Shown piece after piece: positions 53,403 to 62,432 of a stretch of DNA of 64,000 nt. The DNA is from Flavisolibacter ginsengisoli DSM 18119. Its GTDB lineage: Bacteria > Bacteroidota > Bacteroidia > Chitinophagales > Chitinophagaceae. The number at the start of each line of letters is the position of its first letter. Position 1 is the stretch's first letter. A model generated the notes under the pieces. That model was not told the origin of the DNA, did not search any database, and worked only from the letters and a program-made list of their open reading frames with translations. The position numbers and the translations under genes were made by a program. The stretch spans positions 258,488-322,487 of the forward strand of contig NZ_FQUU01000002.1 of assembly GCF_900129295.1 (NCBI RefSeq), given 5' to 3'.

Positions 53403-54494
53403 TCAGGACTTGACATTAACCATTTCTACTCCAAATTTTTCCGCCAGGTATTTCAGGTCGTCCACCACGGGTCCTAGCAATGGAATCCCATTGATCATGC
53501 GTACATTTTCCATTTCTCTCTCAGGGTCGCCAGGAATGATTACTTTTTCGAACCCCGAAGCTGGCCTGGCTTCCCGAAAGCGTTTTATCCATTGGTCCAT
53601 GTGTTTTTTAAATTCTTCAGCAGGTCGGAAAGCATCAATACGCATGGCACCAAAGAAATGCCCGATACCTTTGCCTGGCATATAGGTAGGCATAGGAACA
53701 TAGGCAGGAAAAGGGGGAACCCAGGGACCATAATTGGCACCACTTAGTACCGCGGAAAATATATCAACAATAGCCCCAAGAGCATACCCTTTATGACTTC
53801 CATGTTCTTTATCTCCACCAAGTGGCAATAAAGCACCTCCGGCCTTTAATTCATGGGGATCTGTAGAAGATTTCCCTGTTTTGTCCTGTATCCATCCGGG
53901 AGGCGCAACGCCACCCTTTCTTTGCAATATTTCCAATTTACCATTGGCAGCGGTAGTAGTAGCCATATCCGCCACAAATGCTGGTTGTTCCCCGGCAGGG
54001 ATCGCAACACAAATGGGGTTTGTTCCCAGTAACCTTTCTACAGAGAAAGTAGGTGCAACAAGTGGGCTGGCATTGGTCATTGAAATACCTATCATGTCTT
54101 CTTCCAGGGCCATCATTGAATGATACCCGGCAATACCAAAATGATTACTGTTTTGAACACTCACCCAACCTGTGCCCACCTGTTTCGCTTTTTCAATTGC
54201 TATCCTCATAGCCTTAGGGGCAACTACTAATCCTAACCCGCTATCTCCATCCACTGTGGCAGTAGAGGGCGTTTCGTGCAGGATTTTTATTTGAGGGCAG
54301 GCATTGACCCTTTTTGCATCCCACAAACGGACATATCCACTTAAGCGTGCTATTCCATGGGAATCCACTCCTCTTAAATCTGCAGAAAGTAAAACCCGGG
54401 AAGCTAATGCTGCATTTTCTTCATCACAACCTATTTGAAGAAAAATATTCCTTGCAAAATCCAATAATTGCCTGTAACTGAAAATCTGGGACAT
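53403..54494 (-). CDS. Ldh family oxidoreductase (malate/L-lactate dehydrogenase-like)
   Basis: This 363-residue protein of the Ldh_2 family, NAD(P)-dependent enzymes acting on 2-hydroxy acids or ureidoglycolate, is recognised by ADLRGVDSHGIARLSGYVRLW, VSVQNSNHFGIAGYHSMMAL, SMTNASPLVAPTFSVERLLGTNPI, FVADMATTTAANGKLEI and HKGYALGAIVDIFSAVLSGA. Substrate is not defined by sequence alone. ATG 54494 is preferred over the TTG at 54500. It lies downstream of ssb in the same direction but after a terminator, and 46 bases from the lysC start. Confidence 0.9.
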   Translation of the reverse strand: MSQIFSYRQLLDFARNIFLQIGCDEENAALASRVLLSADLRGVDSHGIARLSGYVRLWDAKRVNACPQIKILHETPSTATVDGDSGLGLVVAPKAMRIAIEKAKQVGTGWVSVQNSNHFGIAGYHSMMALEEDMIGISMTNASPLVAPTFSVERLLGTNPICVAIPAGEQPAFVADMATTTAANGKLEILQRKGGVAPPGWIQDKTGKSSTDPHELKAGGALLPLGGDKEHGSHKGYALGAIVDIFSAVLSGANYGPWVPPFPAYVPMPTYMPGKGIGHFFGAMRIDAFRPAEEFKKHMDQWIKRFREARPASGFEKVIIPGDPEREMENVRMINGIPLLGPVVDDLKYLAEKFGVEMVNVKS

Positions 54495-54570
54495 GCGCAA
54501 AGAAACAACAAAACGGGGAAGCGATAAAAGCCCTTGCTTTACAACACCATGTTCATCAAATGCTTATAAT

Positions 54571-54602
54571 AAAAAAATGCTCCCGTTTCCAGGAGCATTT
54601 TA
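54571..54602 (-). terminator. Terminator of ssb
   Basis: Perfect 10-bp stem (54574-54583 with 54592-54601) and an A-run that reads as T-run on the minus strand, just after the ssb stop. Confidence 0.85.
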
Positions 54603-54634
54603 ATTAATACTTAGACTTGCGAAATAAGTTATTT

Positions 54635-55060
54635 TTAGAATGGAAGGTCGTCTGCAACATCATCAACGCTGGCAGGTGCTGAAGATTCCTGCCGACTGGC
54701 TGAAGGTGCTTCATACTGGCTGCCGCCTCCGCCTACATTATCTCCTTTACGTCCCAGCAATTGAACTTCTCTTACTCTTAAAGAAAGAGAGGCTCCTGCT
54801 GTACCATCTGCACGGGTAAAGCTTCGAACTTCAGGTGCACCTTCCACAAAAACCTGTGTACCTTTTTGAAGGTATGGGGCCACCGCTGTTCTATCAGTCC
54901 AGTAGGCACAATCAACCCATGTCGTTTTCTCCTGGTTATTGCCTTGGCTGTCCTTGTACTTTTCAGTATGGGCTACTGTAAAGTTGATTACATTTCTTCC
55001 GTTTACTGTGTTTACTACGCAATCTTTTCCAAGATTGCCAATTACTTGCATTTTAATCAT
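54635..55060 (-). CDS. ssb: Single-stranded DNA-binding protein
   Basis: This 141-residue OB-fold protein binds single-stranded DNA in replication and repair. MIKMQVIGNLGKDCVVN, VNFTVAHTEKYKD-type NFTVAHTEKYKDSQGN, TTWVDCAYW and VFVEGAPEVRSF cover the OB domain. After a Gly/Ser-rich linker it ends DDVADDLPF, the acidic tip that recruits partner proteins. Start ATG 55060 gives the family N-terminus; a TTG at 55069 precedes it. The gene is a stand-alone copy. Confidence 0.94.
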   Translation of the reverse strand: MIKMQVIGNLGKDCVVNTVNGRNVINFTVAHTEKYKDSQGNNQEKTTWVDCAYWTDRTAVAPYLQKGTQVFVEGAPEVRSFTRADGTAGASLSLRVREVQLLGRKGDNVGGGGSQYEAPSASRQESSAPASVDDVADDLPF

Positions 55061-55282
55061 AGTGCTCAATATTAGGCGGAAAAGATACGGATTTTTGGCC
55101 TCTTTAACACCTCAGAAAATATAAGAAAATTGTTATTCTTTAGCCCCCATCGAGGCAAGAATTTGTCAATCTCCGAAGGCTATCCTGGCTGCTAATATAG
55201 CCCTCCTGATTAATGCAATTGTTTATCGTTAAAACCCTAAAATTTAGGCGGTGGTCATTATATTTACCATCAATCTTTACTT

Positions 55283-56143
55283 ATGAATAGATTTCTGATT
55301 AGTTGCCTTTCACTCCTTATATTCAACAGTTCTTTTGCAGGCAAAGTTGATACCGTTAGTATTTACAGCAATGCCATGCATCGTTCTTACAATTGTGTGG
55401 TTATTACTCCGGATTCTTATAAAAAGAAAGAGAGTTTTCCAGGTATATACTTATTACATGGTCATTCAGGGGCTTACAATAATTGGATTAAAAAAGTGCC
55501 CAAATTGAAAGAATATGCTGACCAGTACCAGGTGATCATCATTTGCCCTGATGGAGCTTATAGCAGTTGGTATTTTGATAGTCCTGTAGATAGTACAATG
55601 AAATTTGAAACTTATATTTCAAAGGAAGTACCGGCATTTATAGACGCTCATTACAAAACAATTAAGGATCGCCTTGGAAGGGCAATAACTGGTCTTAGCA
55701 TGGGCGGACATGGTGGGTTATTCCTTGGGTTCAGGCATTCAGATTTCTTTGGTGCCTGTGGAAGTATGAGTGGGGCACTTGTTATTGATTATATTACTGA
55801 TCCCCATTATGAAGTTGACAAAAGGCTTGGCGATACCTTAAAGAACAGGCATTACTACAAAGAACTATCTATTATGCATGAAATGGAACATTTCAGAAAA
55901 GATTCATTGGCAATAATCATGGATTGTGGTACCGAGGATTTTATTGTTCAAATGAGCAGGGAAGCACATAAGAAAATGCTTGATCTTAAAATCCCTCATG
56001 ACTATATTGAAAGGCCAGGAAAACATGATTGGGCTTACTGGTCTAATGCTATACAGTACCAGCTTTTATATTTCCACAATTTTTTTGAACAGTATACAAG
56101 CAGGCAAAAAGAAACTGCTTTAACCAGCTCAAGGAGATTCTAA
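55283..56143 (+). CDS. Secreted esterase, alpha/beta hydrolase fold
   Basis: This 286-residue protein has signal peptide NRFLISCLSLLIFNSSFAG. It follows the esterase family related to S-formylglutathione hydrolase and feruloyl esterases: YLLHGHSGAYNNWIK (oxyanion region), the nucleophile Ser in TGLSMGGHGGLFLG, an acid in DCGTEDF and the catalytic His in GKHDWAYW. The ester substrate is unknown. It converges on a MORN/YwqK-like gene with a hairpin covering the intergenic gap. Confidence 0.88.
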   Translation: MNRFLISCLSLLIFNSSFAGKVDTVSIYSNAMHRSYNCVVITPDSYKKKESFPGIYLLHGHSGAYNNWIKKVPKLKEYADQYQVIIICPDGAYSSWYFDSPVDSTMKFETYISKEVPAFIDAHYKTIKDRLGRAITGLSMGGHGGLFLGFRHSDFFGACGSMSGALVIDYITDPHYEVDKRLGDTLKNRHYYKELSIMHEMEHFRKDSLAIIMDCGTEDFIVQMSREAHKKMLDLKIPHDYIERPGKHDWAYWSNAIQYQLLYFHNFFEQYTSRQKETALTSSRRF

Positions 56144-56165
56144 AAGCAGGAATTATCACTTCCGC

Positions 56166-56205
56166 ATAATAATAAAGGCAATATGATTAAGTGCCTTTAT
56201 TATTA
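56166..56205. terminator. Bidirectional hairpin terminator overlapping the stop of the YwqK-like gene
   Basis: A stem of 14 bp or more, AATAATAAAGGCA (56168-56180) with its complement (56192-56204), loop of 11 bases. The right arm includes the TAA stop of the minus-strand gene (56203-56205). Confidence 0.75.
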
Positions 56206-56901
56206 TCCGCCGGTGCTTCCGGTGCGCACTTTTATTTTCTTCTTACCGGCATTCTTTTTTTCAAAATCCAGGACAGCCTGGGGTTTTGACATTACTTTCT
56301 TTTCGTCCTTTTTTACCGTGGCTTCGCCAGTGGCTGGATCAATTGGCGCCATATCATCTTCAACAACCTTTGGCTTTTCTTTTGGCTTATCCATTACCCA
56401 TTCTTCTGTCTTTTCAATAGTTCCCATTTGTGGATCATAGAATCGCCATGTTCCATTCTTGTATGAGTTAGGTTCAACCTTTATTGCCTTTCTTCCCACA
56501 ACTTTTGTAGGGTCCTGCAAATCGTACACATTGACAGTATCATAAGGATTTTTAGGGTCTATGGCTCTCCATGATTCTTCCCTCATCAATTCACCCTGGT
56601 AGTTAAAATATGTGTTCTTGCCATCCTTATATCCATACCTGTAGTTTTCAATAGCGATCAGATCACCCTCTAAAGAAAAACGGCGCCAGGTGCCCTCTTT
56701 TTTATCATTCCAGAATATTCCTTCTTCCTCATATCCTCTTTCACCTCTCAGGTCATCTATATGCACCACCCAGGGACCTTGCTTCTGCCCCTTCATATCA
56801 ATACGGTTTAAGGTGTCGCCCTTTGCTCCAATAATATAGTTTTTCCATTGAGCCTGTGCAGAGACAGAGATCAACAGGATAAGAATGAATAGGTAGCGCA
56901 T
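56203..56901 (-). CDS. Secreted MORN/YwqK-like repeat protein
   Basis: This 232-residue protein has signal peptide RYLFILILLISVSAQA. It carries short Gly/Trp-rich repeats of the YwqK/MORN type: GQKQGPWVVHIDD, KKEGTWRRFSLEGDLIAIENYRYG, KDGKNTYFNYQGELMREESW and YKNGTWRFYDPQ. These repeats form sheets that often bind partners or membranes, and YwqK relatives are known from toxin-antitoxin loci, although no toxin is adjacent. The C-terminal 60 residues are Lys/Glu/Pro-rich and probably disordered. Function unknown. Confidence 0.78.
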   Translation of the reverse strand: MRYLFILILLISVSAQAQWKNYIIGAKGDTLNRIDMKGQKQGPWVVHIDDLRGERGYEEEGIFWNDKKEGTWRRFSLEGDLIAIENYRYGYKDGKNTYFNYQGELMREESWRAIDPKNPYDTVNVYDLQDPTKVVGRKAIKVEPNSYKNGTWRFYDPQMGTIEKTEEWVMDKPKEKPKVVEDDMAPIDPATGEATVKKDEKKVMSKPQAVLDFEKKNAGKKKIKVRTGSTGG

Positions 56902-56946
56902 AGTTTAGTATGTTTGGAATCCTTTAAACGTACAAAGGAAGATTTT

Positions 56947-59454
56947 ATGCATTCAAAATTAACTTATTGTCTCCCTATCCTTACCCTTCTCCTCGTTACA
57001 ATTTTGTCAAATGCACAAGTCGGGTACACTCCGGGTGATATTCGTTTGAAAAGCTTAAAGCAAAGGCAGGCACTGGTAGAAAGGTCCTTAGTAAATAATG
57101 TCAAATTCCGTAATATCGGCCCTACAGTCATGAGTGGCAGGGTTGATGACATTGAAGCCAATCCCGACGACCCTACCGAATTCTATGTTGCCTACGCTTC
57201 AGGAGGCTTGTGGCATACCACTAATAACGGGCAATCATTCACTCCCATTTTTGACAGTTCAGAAGTTATCAGCATTGGAGATATAGCAGTAAACTGGAAA
57301 ACACGAACCATATGGGTAGGTACCGGAGAAGTAAACAGCAGTAGATCTTCCTATTCAGGTATCGGAGTATACAAAAGCAAGGATGAAGGTAAAACCTGGG
57401 AATACCTGGGGCTTCCGGAATCTCATCATATTGGAAAAATAGTGCTGCATCCTACTGATGACAATACGGCCTGGGTTGCGGTTTTAGGACATTTATATTC
57501 TCCAAATAAAGAAAGAGGCGTTTATAAAACCACAGATGGTGGCAAATCCTGGAAACAAACGCTTGCTATAGACGACAATACCGGGGCAGTTGACATGGAT
57601 ATAAATTTGCAAAATCCTGACGAGCTATATGCCACAGCCTGGTATCGCACCCGTAGGGCATGGAATTTTGAGGAAAGCGGGAAATCCAGCGGCGTATATA
57701 AAAGTATTGATGGAGGTACAACGTGGCAATTGATCTCAACGCCTGGATCCGGGTTACCTACCGGGGCTAATATTGGCAGAATGGGTGTGGCAGTATACCC
57801 AAAAGATCCTCAAATAGTTTATATCATTGTAGACAATCAACAGGCTAAGCCCGATACTGCAAAAAAAGATAGCCTGGTATATGCGATAAATGAATTAAAA
57901 GATTTGTCGGTTGAACAATTTGCAAACCTCGATGAAAAAAAGCTGGACACCCTTTTTAAAAGGAATGGTCTTTCTAAGAAATACAATGCACGAATGGTCA
58001 AAGAAATGGTTGCCCATAACCAGTTAAAACCAACATCATTGTACGATTATTTCTATGTAAATACAGGATTTGAATCAAACCCTATTGGCGCGGAAGTTTA
58101 CCGGAGTGATAATGGAGGCAAAACCTGGAACAAGACAAATAAGGCAGAAATTCCCATTTTCTTTTCCTATGGATATTATTTCGCTAAGATCTATGTTTCT
58201 CCTTATAACCCTGATAAAGTCTTTGCCCTTGGTCTTACATCTCAGGTGTCACTGGACGGTGGCAAAACATGGAAAAGTATGGATAAGCAAAACGTTCACA
58301 GCGACCATCATGCATTGTGGATAGATCCTAAAAGAGATTCTCATCTTATCAATGGAAACGATGGAGGTGTCAATATTACTTATGATAATGGTGAGCATTG
58401 GTTCAAAGCTTATACACCAGCAGTGGGTCAGTTTTATAATATCACTGTAGATAATGATAAACCCTACAATGTATATGGTGGTTTACAGGATAATGGTGTA
58501 TGGTATGTCCCGTCAACAAATTATCGTAATTCCTTTAACGGAAATGGCCAGACCCAATTAGAGGACAGGGCCAAAAATATTGGCGGTGGGGATGGAATGC
58601 AGGTTCAGGTTGACCTCCGCGATAATACGACCACTTATTATGGATCTCAATTTGGAAATTACTCACGAAGCAACCGCATAACAAAGGAAGGCACAAAAAA
58701 CATTACGCCTAAACATGAGTTAGGGGAAAAGCCTTTAAGGTTTAACTGGCAGGCACCCATATTACTTAGTTCCCATAATAATGACATCGTTTATTTTGGA
58801 AGCAATAAGTTTCATCGCTCATTTAACCAGGGAGATACTATGATCGCTCTTACAGGTGATCTGACAAAAGCATCAAGAACTGGCAATGTTCCTTATGGCA
58901 CTTTAACCACCATTTCAGAATCACCAATCAGGTTTGGGCTTATCTATACCGGTTCAGATGATGGTAATGTCTTTGTAACAAAGGATGCTGGTGCTAATTG
59001 GGAACTAATTAGTGCAAAACCTAAAAAGAAATCAATCCTTCCGCAAGAACGTTGGGTCAGCCGCATTTTCGCTTCCCGGTTTAAGGAAGGAAGAGTTTAC
59101 CTTTCTTTTAATGGGTATCGCAATGATGATTTTGCTCCTTATCTATTTATAAGCAATGATTATGGAGCCACATGGAATATGCTTGGAAAAGATCTTCCCA
59201 TGGAGCCGATTAATGTTGTCAAGGAGGATCCTAAAAATGGAAACATTATATATGTAGGAACTGATGGCGGCCTGTATGTAAGTTTCGATAATGGAAGATC
59301 TTTCATGGCATGGAATGCCGGGTTGCCTAAATCAATTCCTATCCATGATATTGCCTTCCAGGAAAGAGAGAATGAAATAATCCTGGGCACCCATGGACGC
59401 AGCCTGTATGTTGCATCTTTAGATAAGATCCAGGAGGCAGCTCCAAAACCATAA
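56947..59454 (+). CDS. Secreted sortilin/BNR-repeat beta-propeller protein
   Basis: This 835-residue exported protein has signal peptide LPILTLLLVTILSNAQ. Repeated Asp-box/BNR motifs are visible throughout, for example KSKDEGKTWEYL, KTTDGGKSWKQT, SIDGGTTWQLI, RSDNGGKTWNKT, SLDGGKTWKSM, DNGEHWF, KDAGANWEL and SNDYGATWNM, the arrangement of VPS10/sortilin-like and glycosyl-hydrolase-like propellers. An insert at about 290-360 is helical (DLSVEQFANLDEKKLDTLFKRNGL). Such proteins are common in Bacteroidota secretomes and their ligands are unknown. Start ATG 56947 follows AAAGGA at good spacing. Confidence 0.85.
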   Translation: MHSKLTYCLPILTLLLVTILSNAQVGYTPGDIRLKSLKQRQALVERSLVNNVKFRNIGPTVMSGRVDDIEANPDDPTEFYVAYASGGLWHTTNNGQSFTPIFDSSEVISIGDIAVNWKTRTIWVGTGEVNSSRSSYSGIGVYKSKDEGKTWEYLGLPESHHIGKIVLHPTDDNTAWVAVLGHLYSPNKERGVYKTTDGGKSWKQTLAIDDNTGAVDMDINLQNPDELYATAWYRTRRAWNFEESGKSSGVYKSIDGGTTWQLISTPGSGLPTGANIGRMGVAVYPKDPQIVYIIVDNQQAKPDTAKKDSLVYAINELKDLSVEQFANLDEKKLDTLFKRNGLSKKYNARMVKEMVAHNQLKPTSLYDYFYVNTGFESNPIGAEVYRSDNGGKTWNKTNKAEIPIFFSYGYYFAKIYVSPYNPDKVFALGLTSQVSLDGGKTWKSMDKQNVHSDHHALWIDPKRDSHLINGNDGGVNITYDNGEHWFKAYTPAVGQFYNITVDNDKPYNVYGGLQDNGVWYVPSTNYRNSFNGNGQTQLEDRAKNIGGGDGMQVQVDLRDNTTTYYGSQFGNYSRSNRITKEGTKNITPKHELGEKPLRFNWQAPILLSSHNNDIVYFGSNKFHRSFNQGDTMIALTGDLTKASRTGNVPYGTLTTISESPIRFGLIYTGSDDGNVFVTKDAGANWELISAKPKKKSILPQERWVSRIFASRFKEGRVYLSFNGYRNDDFAPYLFISNDYGATWNMLGKDLPMEPINVVKEDPKNGNIIYVGTDGGLYVSFDNGRSFMAWNAGLPKSIPIHDIAFQERENEIILGTHGRSLYVASLDKIQEAAPKP

Positions 59455-59583
59455 ACATTCTAACTGCTTTCTTGGTAGGGCACAATACAGATCACATAAA
59501 TAATCCGGAGACTTTATTAAACCATTACCGGGACTAAAGAATTATACATGATATGATTGATATTGATGTATAAAGCATTTACA

Positions 59584-60753
59584 TCAATTCATACTTACGG
59601 TATATCTTCCAAGCATACCATTTCTTGATTGTCCGTCAATTGATTTGGATTCTATGCCAATAAAGTATTTATCAGGTGCTAAAGACACAGATGCAGACAG
59701 ACTTCCGGCATCATCAATACTCTTTACACAAACTCCCTGCTTGTTATAGATCTTCATTCTCAATGCGAGGTTAGCTCCCTCACCATTTCCTAAACACTTC
59801 GGTTCGGCCTTTATTATCGAAGCACCATCTTTTACATCCATATAAAAGTAGTCTATGTCTGATCCATTATTTATAATTCCTTCCGCTTTCTCCTGGAACT
59901 TATCGGACCGTTGCATTTCAGAATTCTCATCCGGTTTCAGACCTAAAACATTTGATATAATGGCTACATCATCCTGTATATTATTATAACCATTTGCTGT
60001 TGGCCCCTTATACCAGGTGGTTACATTTCGGTAATAACCTATGCCCATAATAGGTGCCCATCCAATCCGGCCGTCACCCACTCCTTCATTGTATTCAGAA
60101 ATAAAATTTCCTGAATTATCATATAGTGCCTGGTGTTGAAGGTTTAATGTATGTCCTAGTTCATGTGATATTGCCTCAGCAATAAACTTTTCATTGTAAC
60201 TAAGCAAGGTGCTAAAAACAAAACACGGTGTGTTATTGCCCCATGTAAATGAATTATTATAGGAAGTGCCACCTACCACTCCAAACCAGTCCCATGTTTC
60301 TGTGATGATAACACGCATTCTTTTCTGGGGGCTTGTAGCATTATATACATTTTCATCAGTAGTCACCACAACATTAAATGGAGAAAAATCTTCGCTAACC
60401 CTATCCAGTATTTTATCTTCATCAATAGCAGCAACATTAGCAGGGGCACAATTGATTGGACCTGAAATATTCCACAAAGTATTTGTTACTACCTGGCCGT
60501 CAAAGTCCAGGTATATTGTTGCATTTGGAGGTGTAATAGTACCAGTTTGTTTTGGTTTCTTCTTAAATCCACTGACATCAGCCGATGGAGCCCGCCTTGT
60601 TGTATTAAAAACCTGCAAACCGAATTTACAAGCCTCTGGTTTTGAAATAACTTTAGTTTCTGAAACAGGTGGTTGAACTGCAGCAGGTGTTTCAAGGTTC
60701 TTTTTTGTGCAGGATATTATAAGTATCAGGAGCACTACAGGTGAAATTCTCAT
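59584..60753 (-). CDS. Metzincin-type zinc metalloprotease lipoprotein
   Basis: This 389-residue lipoprotein starts MRISPVVLLILIISCTKK, with the lipobox Cys at 15. The zinc motif HELGHTLNLQH (HExxHxxGxxH-like, though Asn stands where Gly is usual) lies near residue 215, preceded by a domain starting ATIYLDFDGQVV. Residues after 290 form a strand-rich domain (YFYMDVKDGASIIKAEPKCLG, then SLAPDKYFIGIESKSI) of the PPC/carbohydrate-binding type. It probably degrades peptides at the cell surface. ATG 60753 is preferred; the frame is open to 60789. Confidence 0.85.
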   Translation of the reverse strand: MRISPVVLLILIISCTKKNLETPAAVQPPVSETKVISKPEACKFGLQVFNTTRRAPSADVSGFKKKPKQTGTITPPNATIYLDFDGQVVTNTLWNISGPINCAPANVAAIDEDKILDRVSEDFSPFNVVVTTDENVYNATSPQKRMRVIITETWDWFGVVGGTSYNNSFTWGNNTPCFVFSTLLSYNEKFIAEAISHELGHTLNLQHQALYDNSGNFISEYNEGVGDGRIGWAPIMGIGYYRNVTTWYKGPTANGYNNIQDDVAIISNVLGLKPDENSEMQRSDKFQEKAEGIINNGSDIDYFYMDVKDGASIIKAEPKCLGNGEGANLALRMKIYNKQGVCVKSIDDAGSLSASVSLAPDKYFIGIESKSIDGQSRNGMLGRYTVSMN

Positions 60754-61024
60754 AAATATTCCTTCATTTACCTTCCGGTATGGAATCATGGTCAGCTGGA
60801 ACTTGAGGTGATCAGGATTTCAAAAGGAAGTGGCTTTCTAAATTTAATGAATTTATATATGATAAAAAGGAAAAATGTGCCAATTCTTTTTAGCCTGTAA
60901 ATACTATTAAATTAAGCTCATCCTTATGAAGAAAGGTGTAGAAGTGTGGAATTCTCTTGACAATAGGCTTTCACCTAACCATAAATGGGTATTTATTTTT
61001 CAACGTTACCAAACTATGTAAATC

Positions 61025-62311
61025 TTAAAATATTTTGAATCGCTCTACACATGACCGCTCTAATGCTTCCCTGTCATCCGGATGTGCAATATTGATCAAA
61101 GCCCTTGCCCTTTGTCGCAGGTTCTTTCCAAATAAATAAGCAATTCCATACTCTGTTACTACATAATGTACATGCGCCCTGGTTGTCACTACCCCTGCAC
61201 CGGACTTTAATACAGGCACTATACGAGGCACTCCCCTGGCTGTTCGTGATGGTAATGCGATAATAGGCTTTCCTCCTTCACTCAATGCAGCACCACGCAT
61301 AAAATCCATTTGTCCGCCTACGCCGGAAAATTGGTAGGTGCCAATGGAATCAGAACATATTTGCCCGGTAATATCAATCTCTATGGCGCTGTTGATAGCC
61401 ACCATTTTGTTATTCCGCCTTATAATATGAGGATCATTTACATAATCGATATCCAAAAACTGGAAGGCAGGATTATCGTCAACGTAATCATAAAGTCTTC
61501 GAGTTCCAAGGGCAAAGCCAGCAACGGCCTTATGGGGATGAATGCGCTTATACTTATTGTTAATAATATCCTTTTCAAAGAGATCAACAATTCCATCTGA
61601 ACACATTTCTGTATGAATTCCAAGATCCTTATGCCCGGCTAATGAATGAAGCACTGCATCGGGAATAGAGCCAATACCCATTTGAAGGGTACTCCTGTCT
61701 TCTATAAGAGAAGCAACATATTCACCAATGCGCATTTCAGCAGGTCCTGCCTTTTCACCAAAACTAGTTTCATACAGAGGTTCATTACAATCCACCATTG
61801 CATAAAAACGGCTGCTGTGTATCAAACCATCACCATGGGTCCGGGGGACGTTGGGATTCACCTGAGCCACTACATATTTGGCTGTATTGACTGCCGAACG
61901 GGCAATATCTACTGAAACCCCCAGGGAGCAATACCCATGTATATCAGGAGGTGATACCTGCACAAGAGCGACGTCAATAGGCAGGATATTCTGTTTGAAC
62001 AGTTCAGGTATTTCACTCAGGAATACGGGCACATAATCAGCCAATCCTTCATTTACAGCATTTCGTATAGCTGCAGATACAAAAAGAGAATTGATCTTAA
62101 AACTATCAACCAACCCGGGTTTATCTACATATATATCACCATAAATACTGATAAAGACTAATTCAACATCTTTAAGACGATATGATTGCTTGGCAAGTGC
62201 CCTTAATAAACACGTAGGTGTCTGGGCACTCCCCTGTACAAACACCCGGTTACCTGATTGAATAATTTCAAGAGCCTCTTCTGGTGTTTTAAAGACAATG
62301 GGAACTTTCAT
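61025..62311 (-). CDS. Acetyl-CoA hydrolase/CoA-transferase family protein
   Basis: This 428-residue protein of the acetyl-CoA hydrolase/transferase (cat1/YdiF-related) family acts on CoA thioesters. NRVFVQGSAQTPTCLLRAL, ALVQVSPPDIHGYCSLGVSVD, MGIGSIPDAV and TEYGIAYLFGKNLRQRARALINIAHPDDREAL are typical; the Glu-containing segment HTEMCSDGIVDL and GGQMDFMRGAALSEGG carry the catalytic features. Acetate or 4-hydroxybutyrate as partner cannot be separated by sequence. Start ATG 62311 is preferred; the frame is open to 62329. Confidence 0.9.
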   Translation of the reverse strand: MKVPIVFKTPEEALEIIQSGNRVFVQGSAQTPTCLLRALAKQSYRLKDVELVFISIYGDIYVDKPGLVDSFKINSLFVSAAIRNAVNEGLADYVPVFLSEIPELFKQNILPIDVALVQVSPPDIHGYCSLGVSVDIARSAVNTAKYVVAQVNPNVPRTHGDGLIHSSRFYAMVDCNEPLYETSFGEKAGPAEMRIGEYVASLIEDRSTLQMGIGSIPDAVLHSLAGHKDLGIHTEMCSDGIVDLFEKDIINNKYKRIHPHKAVAGFALGTRRLYDYVDDNPAFQFLDIDYVNDPHIIRRNNKMVAINSAIEIDITGQICSDSIGTYQFSGVGGQMDFMRGAALSEGGKPIIALPSRTARGVPRIVPVLKSGAGVVTTRAHVHYVVTEYGIAYLFGKNLRQRARALINIAHPDDREALERSCVERFKIF

Positions 62312-62432
62312 ACTAATGCAAAATGACAAAATAAAAAGATGACCATGTATGATTAATATTATATAATAACCTAATTATGATCAAATTTGCAGGCATAGCT
62401 TTAGTATAGAAAGGAAATAGAAATTTAGTTGC

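Noticed and set aside
60926-61021. 31-codon frame before the CoA-transferase gene (MKKGVEVWNSLDNRLSPNHK...)
   Set aside because: It has no promoter or ribosome site that I can see and a frame of this size is expected by chance; conservation in relatives would change this.
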